Notes under the pieces: model-generated
The model's input: the letters and a program-made list of their open reading frames with translations, nothing else
Databases searched by the model: none
Told to the model about the DNA's origin: nothing
Part shown: one piece after another, positions 34,331-43,141 of the stretch
Numbering within the stretch: the stretch's first letter is position 1
Layout of the letters: the number at the start of each line of letters is the position of its first letter
NCBI GenBank assembly: GCA_002840715.1
Contig: PHBW01000020.1
Coordinates: forward strand, 1 to 45,610
Origin: Chloroflexi bacterium HGW-Chloroflexi-4
GTDB taxonomy: Bacteria > Chloroflexota > Anaerolineae > Anaerolineales > Anaerolineaceae
Reading direction: 5' to 3'
Length of the DNA: 45,610 nucleotides
Position numbers and translations under genes: made by a program

Positions 34331-34978
34331 TTAACTTATTTTTTGTCCGCATTCAGCACAGAATTTTGAATTGGGGAGCAAAACCGCATTGCATTTAGGA
34401 CAATTTGTTTTTGTTTTTAAGGATTCTCCACAATTCGGACAAAACTTGGCATTAGATGCCAATGCTGTTTCACATTTTGGGCAAGTTGCTGTAATGCCTT
34501 CACGCCAATACTCAGTGCCCAATTTTTTATCTTCTTCTGCCATGGCAGCATGCGCCCATACCTCTTCCACCGATTTGGAGGCTTGAGCTGCCGCCATCTC
34601 GACACCAAGATCGGGGGCGCAAGATTTGCATAATCCTTTTTTGACATTCCAACATTTTTGACGGCAAACCCAAGAATTGCATCGGGGACATTGAATAAAA
34701 TAAGGTTTAATCTCTGCAACTGCTTCAGAAAAGGCTTCATCATTTGCTTTTTGCCATCCTGAAGATCTGACGCGTTCTCCTATATTGGCAGCAGTACCAA
34801 AAACGCCTCCGAAGATGGAATTTGCAGATTCAAGTACATTAGTCAGTTTGCCAGTAACTGATGGCTTGAACTTGGTGCGATAACCAGATTGACAACGATT
34901 ACATGAAAATTCATACTGAAAACCCTCGTCAGTAGAAAGATCATTGTAATTTTTTACAAATTCAATGTGTTCTACCAT
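34331..34978 (-). CDS. Multi-zinc-ribbon protein of unknown function
   Basis: A 215-residue soluble protein with several CxxC knuckles. Residues 26-30 have CNRCQ, the middle CPRCNSWVCRQKCWNVKKGLCKSC, and the C-terminus holds two classic zinc ribbons: CPKCETALASNAKFCPNCG and CPKCNAVLLPNSKFCAECG. Between lie a Gly-rich stretch (NSIFGGVFGTAANIGERV) and an acidic helix. Such double zinc ribbons bind zinc and often mediate protein contacts; no enzyme domain is seen. AGGAGG precedes the ATG, a strong ribosome site. It lies upstream of mutS on the same strand and is divergent from the aldo/keto reductase gene. Confidence 0.8.
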   Translation of the reverse strand: MVEHIEFVKNYNDLSTDEGFQYEFSCNRCQSGYRTKFKPSVTGKLTNVLESANSIFGGVFGTAANIGERVRSSGWQKANDEAFSEAVAEIKPYFIQCPRCNSWVCRQKCWNVKKGLCKSCAPDLGVEMAAAQASKSVEEVWAHAAMAEEDKKLGTEYWREGITATCPKCETALASNAKFCPNCGESLKTKTNCPKCNAVLLPNSKFCAECGQKIS

Positions 34979-35062
34979 AATAATCCTCCTGGAGTTTTAC
35001 TGATTTGTAAATTATATCTCATTTCAAAAAGGCATTGATTATCTAGCGGCGATAAACATGTG

Positions 35063-35068
35063 TATAAT
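35063..35068 (+). promoter_or_regulatory. -10 box for the aldo/keto reductase gene
   Basis: A perfect TATAAT lies 28 bases before the ATG at 35097 and supports that start over the ATG at 35058, which would be upstream of the transcript start. The -35 candidates (TTGATT at 22 bases) are poorly spaced. Confidence 0.45.
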
Positions 35069-35096
35069 CATTGAATTAGACACTTCGGAGAATGAT

Positions 35097-36050
35097 ATGG
35101 AAATGCAAATTAAGACACCCTCATCCGTTTTAGATGGTATTGAACTGGGAATTGGCACATGGGCATGGGGAGACCGGTTGGTCTGGGGTTACGGAAATCA
35201 ATATTCTGCTAATGATGTTGAAGAATCGTTTCATGCTGCAATAGACAATGGCATCAGGTTTTTTGACACGGCTGAAGTCTATGGTCAAGGAAAATCAGAA
35301 AAATTCATCGGGCAATTATTGCCTTCAATAAATGAAAAAGTGATGGTTGCAACAAAAATTATGCCGTTCCCCTGGCGACTGGCAAAAAATGCCTTGCGTA
35401 AGACTCTGGCAGCCAGTTTAAAGCGCCTGGGGTTGAAAAAGGTCGATCTATACCAAATGCATTGGCCAATGCCGCCAGTGAGTGTTGAGAGCTGGATGCA
35501 ACAAATGACCGAAGTCTATGAAGAGGGATTGATTTCCGCAGTTGGGGTTTCAAATTACAATCTGGAATTAACCAAAAGGTCTGTCGATGCACTTCAAAAA
35601 AAGGGCATTCCATTGGCTTCAAACCAGGTGGAATACCATCTGCTTGAGCGGCGAATTGAAAAAGATGGTTTACTGGATTACTGTAAGGCAAATGGAATAA
35701 AGGTTATTGCGTATAGCCCTCTTGCAATGGGGATATTAAGCGGTAAATATACACCTGATAATCCCCCCAAGGGCACTCGTTCAGCCCATTATAATAAAGG
35801 AATACTTGAAGCCATCCAACCTTTGATTAAATTGATGAAGGGGATCGGTTTGGATCATGAAGGCAAGACGGCGTCACAAGTAGCTCTAAATTGGGTGATA
35901 TGCAAAGGAACACTGGCTATTCCAGGTGCCAAAAATATAACACAGGTGGAACAGAACGCTGGAGCTATTGGATGGCATTTAACTGAAGATGAAGTTCGTA
36001 AACTGGACGAATCCAGTGAAGCTGTTGGCAAAATTATTTCAAGAAACTGA
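35097..36050 (+). CDS. Aldo/keto reductase
   Basis: A 317-residue NADPH-dependent oxidoreductase of the aldo/keto reductase superfamily. The catalytic tetrad is visible: Asp57 and Tyr62 in FFDTAEVYGQGKSE, Lys87 in VMVATKI and His122 in DLYQMHWP. The barrel strands SAVGVSNYNLE, ASNQVEYHLLER and VIAYSPLAMGILSGKY and the cofactor-binding PGAKNITQVEQNAGAI are standard. The substrate is not predictable; it resembles broad-range auxin-induced-protein-like reductases. The start at 35097 is set by TCGGAG and by the TATAAT box at 35063; an earlier ATG at 35058 is unlikely. A small gene of unknown function follows 14 bases after the stop codon. Confidence 0.92.
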   Translation: MEMQIKTPSSVLDGIELGIGTWAWGDRLVWGYGNQYSANDVEESFHAAIDNGIRFFDTAEVYGQGKSEKFIGQLLPSINEKVMVATKIMPFPWRLAKNALRKTLAASLKRLGLKKVDLYQMHWPMPPVSVESWMQQMTEVYEEGLISAVGVSNYNLELTKRSVDALQKKGIPLASNQVEYHLLERRIEKDGLLDYCKANGIKVIAYSPLAMGILSGKYTPDNPPKGTRSAHYNKGILEAIQPLIKLMKGIGLDHEGKTASQVALNWVICKGTLAIPGAKNITQVEQNAGAIGWHLTEDEVRKLDESSEAVGKIISRN

Positions 36051-36064
36051 CAGGATAGATAATT

Positions 36065-36613
36065 ATGAGTGATGACGAGAAAATTCAGGTATTGCCATTT
36101 CATGCAGTAAACGAATTTATGCGTGAAGATTATCGGCTGGATGTTTTGCATGAAGTTTTTTCAGGTCTGGATCAATGTAAACCCATACAGAAACAATTAA
36201 TCTTGCGTATGTTTTCAAAAAGCGTAAATGTTCCGGGGTTCAGAAATAGCGGACAGGCACCGCTTTCCATCAAGATAAAGAACAGTCCTTCCTTATTCGA
36301 ACGCTCTCATGAATTTTCTGCCACGATTATGGAGTGTTGGAGTAATTTTCATCCTGAGTTGAAAAAAACCATGCATTCTTTGTTATCAGAGCGGGGATGG
36401 AAGTTGCAGCCACTTGAGGCAGACCGCAGCATGCTGCCTGGTTTTCAAATTGATTGGCCAAAAACAGATAATTTTGAATCAGTAATCAACGGTATTCATG
36501 CTGCACAGCCTGAACTGAAAGAATCTGATGATAATATCAGTTTAATGGCCGTATGGGTGGGCAATAAATTGCCTTATAACCTTTATTCTGAAGACGAAAA
36601 CAAGGATTCATAA
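36065..36613 (+). CDS. Hypothetical protein
   Basis: A 182-residue soluble protein I do not recognise. The N-terminal half is helical (EFMREDYRLDVLHEVFSGLD, PIQKQLILRMFSKSVNVPGF), a middle part has FERSHEFSATIMECWSNFHP and LLSERGWKLQPLEADRSMLPG, and the C-terminus is acidic. No catalytic motif, signal peptide or membrane helix is seen. AGGA lies 9 bases before the ATG. It is in tandem with the aldo/keto reductase gene and ends before a bidirectional terminator. It looks coding because codon use and residue composition are normal and the frame is cleanly bounded. Confidence 0.7.
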   Translation: MSDDEKIQVLPFHAVNEFMREDYRLDVLHEVFSGLDQCKPIQKQLILRMFSKSVNVPGFRNSGQAPLSIKIKNSPSLFERSHEFSATIMECWSNFHPELKKTMHSLLSERGWKLQPLEADRSMLPGFQIDWPKTDNFESVINGIHAAQPELKESDDNISLMAVWVGNKLPYNLYSEDENKDS

Positions 36614-36626
36614 AATTACTTGATAA

Positions 36627-36669
36627 AAAAATCCCCGATCTGAGCTTCATGTTCAGTTCGGGGATTTTT
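36627..36669. terminator. Bidirectional terminator between the 36065 gene and scpA
   Basis: AAAAATCCCCGA and TCGGGGATTTTT form a 12-base-pair stem with a further CTGA/TCAG pairing inside. A/T runs flank both sides, so it can end transcription from both convergent genes. Confidence 0.85.
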
Positions 36670-36685
36670 ACGTATAAATGGAAAA

Positions 36686-37474
36686 TCATTCTACAAATTC
36701 AAGATCTTGATCTTCAAGGCCTGCAATTTCACCCTCAGCGACCAGATTAATGTCACCAAAAAGCGTTTCTTGTGTGGCTCCAACAATATGGCGTTTGACC
36801 AATTCAAGCATGGCCAAAAAAGTGACCACAACCTCAACCCTGTTGTCTTTTGTGCCAACCAGTTTTGAAAAAGAGATACCACCTTCTTTTTGAAGCCGGT
36901 CTATGATTACATTAATTCTATCGCGGATGGTAATACGCGGAAATGAAACAACTTCACTCAGCGGTGGAAGGTTATTGGCGTCACGGAAGATTTCTCTTGC
37001 TACTTGCAGCAGGTTTTCAAGCGTCAGATCACTTAAATCAAGTTTTGCAGCTATCTGTGTGCGCGGGGTTGTGTCCATGCGCAGATAAGTATGCAGTTTA
37101 TTAGCTTCACGCTCCTCAAGAAAACCTGAAAGTTCCTTGAACCGTTTGTAAATGATCAACTGACGGGCCAGGGCTTCACCAGGATCTTCTTCAAATTGAA
37201 TGCCTGGCAAGGTGGGTCTTGGCAGCAATGCGGAAGATTTGATTTGGACCAGACGGGCAGCAATTACCAAAAATGCAGATACTTCTGCTGCGTTTTGTTC
37301 TTCTAAATGATGAAGGTGATCAAGGTATTGGTCGGTAACCTGGGCGAGCGCAAGCCGGGTAATATCCAATTCAGCACGTTCTATAAGCTGCAGTAGCAGA
37401 TCAAGTGGGCCGGAATAGACCTCGGTATTGATCTGATATGCATCAGATTGGTGACTTGCTATTTGAAAATCCAC
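36686..37474 (-). CDS. scpA: Segregation and condensation protein A
   Basis: The 262-residue kleisin subunit of the bacterial condensin, which closes the Smc ring. The N-terminal domain is diagnostic: YSGPLDLLLQLIERAELDIT followed by LAQVTDQYLDHL and the ARLVQIKSSALLPRP helix. The C-terminal winged helix includes GISFSKLVGTKDNRVEVVVT and FLAMLELVKRHIV. The start is GTG at 37474, with an extended -10 box (TGC TATAAT) 6 bases upstream and no ribosome site, so the mRNA may be leaderless. Its partner Smc is encoded at 39488 on the other strand; ScpB is not in the window. Confidence 0.93.
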   Translation of the reverse strand: MDFQIASHQSDAYQINTEVYSGPLDLLLQLIERAELDITRLALAQVTDQYLDHLHHLEEQNAAEVSAFLVIAARLVQIKSSALLPRPTLPGIQFEEDPGEALARQLIIYKRFKELSGFLEEREANKLHTYLRMDTTPRTQIAAKLDLSDLTLENLLQVAREIFRDANNLPPLSEVVSFPRITIRDRINVIIDRLQKEGGISFSKLVGTKDNRVEVVVTFLAMLELVKRHIVGATQETLFGDINLVAEGEIAGLEDQDLEFVE

Positions 37475-37480
37475 GCGGTT

Positions 37481-37489
37481 ATTATAGCA
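37481..37489 (-). promoter_or_regulatory. Extended -10 promoter directly upstream of scpA
   Basis: The minus strand reads TGC TATAAT, then six bases (AACCGC), then the GTG start codon. This is a perfect -10 box with a TGn extension, and transcription would begin at the start codon. Confidence 0.55.
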
Positions 37490-37535
37490 GAATCAATCAT
37501 GCATACTGTATTTTTTAGGATTTTTCATGTGACGC

Positions 37536-37541
37536 TATAAT
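37536..37541 (+). promoter_or_regulatory. Possible -10 box for threonine synthase
   Basis: A perfect TATAAT lies 35 bases before the chosen ATG at 37577. A matching -35 element is not obvious. Confidence 0.35.
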
Positions 37542-37576
37542 TAAAAAAACACTCTAATAAAATGATCGGATCTAAG

Positions 37577-38674
37577 ATGACAAAAATAGCATGTCAAAAA
37601 TGTCAAACAGAATATCCAGATGATCGTATTCCATATAAATGTGAGTGTGGTGGTTTATTTGATTATGCTGATTTTCCTGCTTATTCTGAGAATTTTGTAA
37701 ATCATTCTTCATTTGGAATGATGAAATACTCAAAGCTTTTTGGATTGAACGAAGTAAGTGATTGGGTAACATTGGGGGAAGGAAACACGCCTTTGTTGCA
37801 GACTTCTGTTAATGGGAGCAAGATTTTTTGCAAAATGGAAAGCCATAATCCAACCGGCTCATATAAGGATAGGGGTTCAGCTGTCTTGGTGAGTTTCTTG
37901 AAATCTCGCGGTGTAAACTTCGCAGTTGAGGACTCATCAGGTAATGCCGGCGCTTCGTTTGCAGGCTACTCTGCAAGAGCAGACTTAAAAGCACGTGTCT
38001 ATGTGCCTGAGTCGGCTTCTGGTCCTAAGAAATTGCAGATCGAGCGGTATGGTGCTGAATTGGTGAGTGTACCTGGTCTACGAAGCGAGGCTGCCAAAGC
38101 AGTTTTATCTGCGACCCAGGCTGGAGTAGTTTATGCCAGTCATGCTTGGATGCCTTTCGGACTCACCGGTATTGCCACGATTGCTTATGAGATTGTCGAA
38201 CAGTTTGGACAAGTTCCAGGAACTTTGGTTGCTCCGGTTGGTCATGGAGGACTTCTCTATGGCATTATGCGAGGATTTGAGAGTATGACCAAAGCAGGCA
38301 ATATCCCACAGGAACCCTTTTATGTTGGCGTGCAATCCAATGGTTGTTCACCTGTGACCTTAGCCTATTCACATCAATCCACTCAAATTGTAGATGTTCC
38401 AAATTATGAGACAGCCGCTGAAGGCGTAAAAGTTGCTCAACCAGCGAGAGGAAGTTCGATTCTTGAAAGAATGAAAGCGGGAAAAGGCAAAATGATATCG
38501 ATTGACGAAAACAGTCTATTAGATGCATGGCGGATTTCAGCCAGCCAGGGTTTTTATATGGAGCCGACTTCTGCCTTGGTATGGGCAGTAATACAGCAAA
38601 ACATAAAAGATTTTAAGACTCCTGTGGTTGCGATAATAACCGGTTCAGGGTATAAATCAACTATCTTATCATAA
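37577..38674 (+). CDS. thrC: Threonine synthase
   Basis: A 365-residue fold-type II PLP enzyme that makes threonine from O-phosphohomoserine. It opens with a zinc-ribbon-like CQKC (6-9) and CECGG (22-26), then TLGEGNTPLL, and the cofactor-lysine motif NPTGSYKDRG with Lys97. SSGNAGASFAGYSARA is the phosphate-binding loop region, with PVGHGGLLYG and TGSGYKST near the end. Related PLP enzymes of this fold exist (dehydratases, cysteate synthase), but the N-terminal Cys ribbon and motifs favour threonine synthase. The ATG at 37577 is preferred because GGA lies 7 bases upstream; an ATG at 37562 would add five residues. It is followed 67 bases later by rnc on the same strand. Confidence 0.85.
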   Translation: MTKIACQKCQTEYPDDRIPYKCECGGLFDYADFPAYSENFVNHSSFGMMKYSKLFGLNEVSDWVTLGEGNTPLLQTSVNGSKIFCKMESHNPTGSYKDRGSAVLVSFLKSRGVNFAVEDSSGNAGASFAGYSARADLKARVYVPESASGPKKLQIERYGAELVSVPGLRSEAAKAVLSATQAGVVYASHAWMPFGLTGIATIAYEIVEQFGQVPGTLVAPVGHGGLLYGIMRGFESMTKAGNIPQEPFYVGVQSNGCSPVTLAYSHQSTQIVDVPNYETAAEGVKVAQPARGSSILERMKAGKGKMISIDENSLLDAWRISASQGFYMEPTSALVWAVIQQNIKDFKTPVVAIITGSGYKSTILS

Positions 38675-38692
38675 TGGAATAATGTGAACGCG

Positions 38693-38713
38693 AACCACTC
38701 TGCCAGGGTGGTT
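38693..38713 (+). other. Small hairpin between thrC and rnc
   Basis: AACCACTC pairs with GGGTGGTT (8 base pairs, one G-U) around TGCCA. There is no T tract after it, so it is unlikely to be a full terminator. It may be a processing site; RNase III genes in several bacteria have leader hairpins cut by the enzyme itself. Confidence 0.35.
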
Positions 38714-38741
38714 GGCGCTCTCCTTCTTCCGGGAGTTTTCT

Positions 38742-39488
38742 TTGAATCTTCCAAATTCCACCACGGTTTCTGAAACACCGCAAGAATTTGCCAATAGGGT
38801 ATTACAAGGATTTGGAAATCTCCTCCTTTTAAGCCGGGCATTAACCCATCGATCATATCTCAATGAACATTCTGAAGCACTTGAAGACAACGAACGGCTT
38901 GAGTTTCTCGGCGACGCTGTTCTGGATTTTGTGGTTGGCGCATGGCTCTATAACCGATATCCCGAAATGCCGGAAGGCGACTTAACCCGGATGAGGTCGG
39001 CGTTGGTCCATACTGCTCAATTAGCCGATTTTGCCCGCATGATCGATCTTGGCAAAGCCATGAGATTGGGGCGGGGTGAATTGCAAGCAGGCGGAAATGA
39101 CCGTTCTGGTTTGCTGTGCGATACTTTTGAAGCCGTCATTGGCGCAATCTACCTGGAGCAAGGTATTGATGGGGTGATGAAATTCATTGGTCCCATGTTG
39201 ATTACCGCTTCAGAAGATATTCTTGAAAATCACAAAGATGAAGATCCAAAAAGCAAACTTCAGGAATGGGCACAGGGAAAGGGTTATCAAGCACCCCAGT
39301 ACATGACGCGAAATGCCTCAGGCCCTGATCATTCCAAACTTTTTGAAGTGGATGTCATCATTAATGGCAAGGTAAGCGGTGGTGGGGTTGGTTACAGCAA
39401 ACAGGCTGCCACCAAACAAGCTGCAATTAATGCTCTTGAACGATTAGGTTTAACGGAACATATTCCCACTAAAACGGATAAGAATTAA
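38742..39488 (+). CDS. rnc: Ribonuclease III
   Basis: A 248-residue double-strand-specific endonuclease that matures rRNA and other RNAs. The N-terminal nuclease domain holds the signature NERLEFLGDAVLDFVV and the second acidic motif DTFEAVIGAIYLEQG. The C-terminal dsRNA-binding domain runs from about residue 172 (DPKSKLQEWAQGKG) to KQAAINALERLG. The start is a TTG at 38742 with GGGAG 6 bases upstream; an in-frame TTG at 38712 would add 10 residues but has no ribosome site. The stop overlaps the smc start by one base (TAATG), so rnc and smc are coupled, as in many bacteria. Confidence 0.93.
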   Translation: MNLPNSTTVSETPQEFANRVLQGFGNLLLLSRALTHRSYLNEHSEALEDNERLEFLGDAVLDFVVGAWLYNRYPEMPEGDLTRMRSALVHTAQLADFARMIDLGKAMRLGRGELQAGGNDRSGLLCDTFEAVIGAIYLEQGIDGVMKFIGPMLITASEDILENHKDEDPKSKLQEWAQGKGYQAPQYMTRNASGPDHSKLFEVDVIINGKVSGGGVGYSKQAATKQAAINALERLGLTEHIPTKTDKN

Positions 39489-42400
39489 TGAAGCCGCGAT
39501 TAAAAGCACTTGAACTGCATGGATACAAAACTTTTGCCAGTCGGGTTCTATTTGAATTTCCAGGCAACATTACTGCCATTGTTGGACCGAACGGTTCTGG
39601 AAAGTCAAACATTTCAGATTCATTGCGCTGGGTTCTTGGCGAACAATCTTATACTTTGTTACGGGGTAAAAGAACTGAAGACATGATCTTTGCGGGATCT
39701 GACCAACGTCCACGCGCCGGTATGGCATCAGCATCCATCACTTTTGACAACGAAGATGGTTGGCTGCCCATTGATTATTCTGAAGTATCCGTGGCTAGGC
39801 GAGCGACCCGGGATGGAGATAATGAATACGTATTAAATAAACAGCGCGTTCGACTTAAGGATGTTTCTGAACTTCTGGCACAATCCGGTTTGGCTGAACG
39901 AACATACACCATTATTGGACAGGGTTTGATCGATGCCTCGCTTTCTTTGAGACCTGAAGAGCGGCGAAAATTCTTTGAAGAAGCCGCAGGTATCGGCTTG
40001 TTCCGCTCAAGACGTGAAGAATCGTTAACCCGCCTGGATTCAACGCGTCGCAACCTTGAGCGTGTTCAAGATATCCTTTCTGAACTTGAACCCCGTTTGC
40101 GCAGCCTTGAGCGACAAGCCAAACGTGCTGAAGAATATGACCATGTGCAAGCAGATCTTCAAGTGCTGCTCAGAGATTGGTACGGTTACCACTGGCAAAA
40201 CACCCAAAAAGATTTGGTGCGTTCAAAAGAAATTTTACGCAATCATGAAGAAAAAGTGAAATCTACCCGTCAAAAACGGTTGGATATTGATACCAACGTC
40301 CAAACTGCGCGCACCAGGCTTATGCAATTGCGTGAAGAACTTAACCTCTGGCATAGCGAGTCAGCAGGCATACATTCAGGACGAGAAAAAATAAGCCGCG
40401 ACCTGGCTGTTTTAGATGAGCGTTTTCGTTCTCTACGAGACCAGGAAGTCAGTCTGCGGAATGATCTTAATAAAAATGAAGAACAATCAGTGGTTCAAAA
40501 AGAAAAACTAGATTCACTGATCGAAGAGAAGACAAGACTTCAAAGCGACCTTGTTGAGGCTCAAGAACAGTTAAAAATTGCCCAATCTCAATTGGATACG
40601 CGGCAAAAAGACCGCGAGAAAATCGAAGACCAGCTCAGACAAGCCCGTAGACTGCTGTCGGAATCTGAATCAAAACAAGTACAGATAAAAGCTCATCAAC
40701 GAGAGTTGACCAGCCGAATGGAGACACAATCCAATACCCAGTTAACACTGTCTACCAATATTAAGAATAGTGCTGCAGCCCTGGCAGAAGTTTCACAACA
40801 AAAAGAAGATGCTCAAAAGAAGCTTGAAATTGCCCAATTAACTAATGATGAATTACAGGCTTCTTCAACCAAACATATTGATGAATTACATAAGAAAGAA
40901 GAAGAAGAAAAACAGTATTTTCAAGAACTCAATCGACTGGAAGCTGAACTCTCAAGGTTAAAAGCTCAATTAGACGTGTTGGATCAAGCCGAGAATGCAC
41001 TGACTGGTTTGGCAGAAGGGGCTAAGAATTTACTCCAGGCAGCCAAAGCCGGCAAGCTTAAAGGTCAGTTTAAAGCTGTCAGCTCTTTACTTGAAGTTCC
41101 AGCAGAACTTGAAATTGCCATTGGCTCTGTGCTCGGCGACCAATTGGATGCCATATTGTTGGATGCCACTACAGATCCGGAAGAAACGCTTAATTACCTT
41201 GATCTTGACACTAACGGACGGACCATTCTGGTGCCATCAGCTTGGGCAAGATCAATTGAAAAGTTGAAAGAGATCAAAGATCCGGATGTATTGGGGATTG
41301 CTGCCGATCTGGTTGGAGGAAGCAAAGATATCAAACCGATGCTTGCTGTTTTGCTCGGACAGGTATTGGTTGTAAAAAGTCGGGGTGCCGCCAAACGCTT
41401 ACTCGAAGCCATCCCTCAATCAAGCCGCATCGTGACACTCAAGGGCGAGGTTTTCCTTGGATCTGGTGTTATTATCGCAGGAAAAGATAAACGCGCGAGC
41501 CTGGTCGGACGTCCGCGCCAACGACGCGAGTTGATGAATCGGATAGAAAACGTTGAAGGTGCTCTTGAAGATCATGAAAATAATTTTGGCAAATTAAAAG
41601 AAGCCATTCAAAACTTGCGGGCTATCCGGCAAAAAGAAGATCAAAGCCTTCGCACTTCAAGGCAAGAAGTTGAGACTTGTGCAAGGATTCATCAAGCAGC
41701 AGCCAGGGCATTTGATCAACAAAACCAGAAAAATGAATGGCAGCAGTCTCAATTGGGAACCATTAATGAAGAAATAAAAAAAACTACCACTGAGCTTGCT
41801 GAAATTGAGAAACAGATAAGTGCAGGCACTGAAGTTATCAATAAACAGAATGAAATTATTCGAGAGGTGAATCAACAGCTCAGAGGCGTTTCTCTTGAAG
41901 AATTCCAAACGCAGGTTGTTCATTGGAATACATCTGTTGCGGTGGTTTCTCGAGGGGTTGCCGATGCTGAAAGACGGCAGGCTGAATATTCACAAACCGT
42001 AAAGCAAAACCAATCCAATGTTGAAAATATCAATTTGCGTCTGGGATTTATTGCCAGTCAATTATCAGAATCTGAGAAACAAAAGGTTGTCCTGCAAAAA
42101 CAAGAACTTGAGCTGAATGAAGCAATTGCAAAATTGCAGGTGAAAATTGATCCGGCTGAAAAAGAATTGGCAGAAGTTGAAACGCATTATTCAAAGCTGC
42201 AGGATGATTATACGTTCGCGCAGCAAGCTGAAACGAATGCTGAACGAAGTAGCACCCAATCACAACTTGAAGTAGCTAGAATTATTGAAAGTTTGGAAAA
42301 CCTGCGTCGTAAAATTGAAGAAGATTTTGGACTTGTTCAGCTTGAATATAATGAAGATGTGACCGGTCCAACTCCACTGCCACTCGAAGGCGTCAATCAG

Positions 42401-43090
42401 TTAAATAGTCTGACCGAGATACCTCAAGGGTTGGAAGAATCAATAAACCGCCAAAGGGCGTTAATGCGTCGAATGGGCGCCATCAACCCCGACGCTAAGT
42501 TGGAATATAACGAAGTCAAAGAGCGTTTTGATTACTTGACCAACCAAATGGCAGACTTGCGTAAAGCAGATGATGATTTGCGTCAGATCATCAGCGAACT
42601 TGATGAACTCATGCGTACTGAGTTTAGAAAAACATTCAATGCTGTTGCAGCCGAATTCAAGGTAATGTTTACCCGTCTGTTTGGTGGAGGTTCCGCCAGA
42701 TTGATCCTTACTGATGACGAGAACCCAACTGAAACTGGTATTGACATTGAAGCCAAGCTCCCGGGAAGGCGTGAACAAGGACTTTCTTTGTTATCAGGTG
42801 GCGAAAGATCACTGACTGCCGTGGCTTTGATTTTTTCGTTGTTAAAAGTATCCCCTACACCATTCTGCGTGATGGACGAAGTGGATGCAGCTCTGGATGA
42901 AGCCAACGTTGGTCGTTTCACTGAATTATTGAAGGAATTAAGTCAAGACATACAGTTCATCCTCATCACTCACAACCGAAATACTGTTCAGGTGGCTGAT
43001 GTGATTTATGGTGTCACCATGGGGCGTGATTCTGCCAGTCAGGTGATCAGCCTGAGGCTGGATGAAGTTAGCGAAGATATGGTCAAATAA
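39488..43090 (+). CDS. smc: Chromosome segregation ATPase SMC
   Basis: The 1200-residue condensin ATPase. Walker A GPNGSGKS lies at 33-40, followed by DSLRWVLGEQ. A long coiled coil (about 170-490) leads to the hinge (about 505-657, starting GLAEGAKNLLQAAKAGKLKG and ending GSGVIIAG), a second coil (about 665-1000), and the C-terminal head with the ABC signature LSGGERSL (near 1103) and Walker B FCVMDEVDAALDE. Length is typical. It starts within the rnc stop codon. ScpA is encoded 2 kb upstream on the opposite strand. The frequent downstream neighbour ftsY is not here; a bidirectional terminator and the foldase gene follow. Confidence 0.96.
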   Translation: MKPRLKALELHGYKTFASRVLFEFPGNITAIVGPNGSGKSNISDSLRWVLGEQSYTLLRGKRTEDMIFAGSDQRPRAGMASASITFDNEDGWLPIDYSEVSVARRATRDGDNEYVLNKQRVRLKDVSELLAQSGLAERTYTIIGQGLIDASLSLRPEERRKFFEEAAGIGLFRSRREESLTRLDSTRRNLERVQDILSELEPRLRSLERQAKRAEEYDHVQADLQVLLRDWYGYHWQNTQKDLVRSKEILRNHEEKVKSTRQKRLDIDTNVQTARTRLMQLREELNLWHSESAGIHSGREKISRDLAVLDERFRSLRDQEVSLRNDLNKNEEQSVVQKEKLDSLIEEKTRLQSDLVEAQEQLKIAQSQLDTRQKDREKIEDQLRQARRLLSESESKQVQIKAHQRELTSRMETQSNTQLTLSTNIKNSAAALAEVSQQKEDAQKKLEIAQLTNDELQASSTKHIDELHKKEEEEKQYFQELNRLEAELSRLKAQLDVLDQAENALTGLAEGAKNLLQAAKAGKLKGQFKAVSSLLEVPAELEIAIGSVLGDQLDAILLDATTDPEETLNYLDLDTNGRTILVPSAWARSIEKLKEIKDPDVLGIAADLVGGSKDIKPMLAVLLGQVLVVKSRGAAKRLLEAIPQSSRIVTLKGEVFLGSGVIIAGKDKRASLVGRPRQRRELMNRIENVEGALEDHENNFGKLKEAIQNLRAIRQKEDQSLRTSRQEVETCARIHQAAARAFDQQNQKNEWQQSQLGTINEEIKKTTTELAEIEKQISAGTEVINKQNEIIREVNQQLRGVSLEEFQTQVVHWNTSVAVVSRGVADAERRQAEYSQTVKQNQSNVENINLRLGFIASQLSESEKQKVVLQKQELELNEAIAKLQVKIDPAEKELAEVETHYSKLQDDYTFAQQAETNAERSSTQSQLEVARIIESLENLRRKIEEDFGLVQLEYNEDVTGPTPLPLEGVNQLNSLTEIPQGLEESINRQRALMRRMGAINPDAKLEYNEVKERFDYLTNQMADLRKADDDLRQIISELDELMRTEFRKTFNAVAAEFKVMFTRLFGGGSARLILTDDENPTETGIDIEAKLPGRREQGLSLLSGGERSLTAVALIFSLLKVSPTPFCVMDEVDAALDEANVGRFTELLKELSQDIQFILITHNRNTVQVADVIYGVTMGRDSASQVISLRLDEVSEDMVK

Positions 43091-43124
43091 AAAACTTCGG
43101 GATTCAAAATCCCGAAGTTTTTTT
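43089..43124. terminator. Bidirectional terminator between smc and the foldase gene
   Basis: AAAAAACTTCGGGAT and ATCCCGAAGTTTTTT form a stem of about 15 base pairs around TCAAA. The T run on one side and A run on the other allow termination from both directions. It begins at the smc stop codon. Confidence 0.88.
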
Positions 43125-43141
43125 ATAGGAAAATAAAACTG

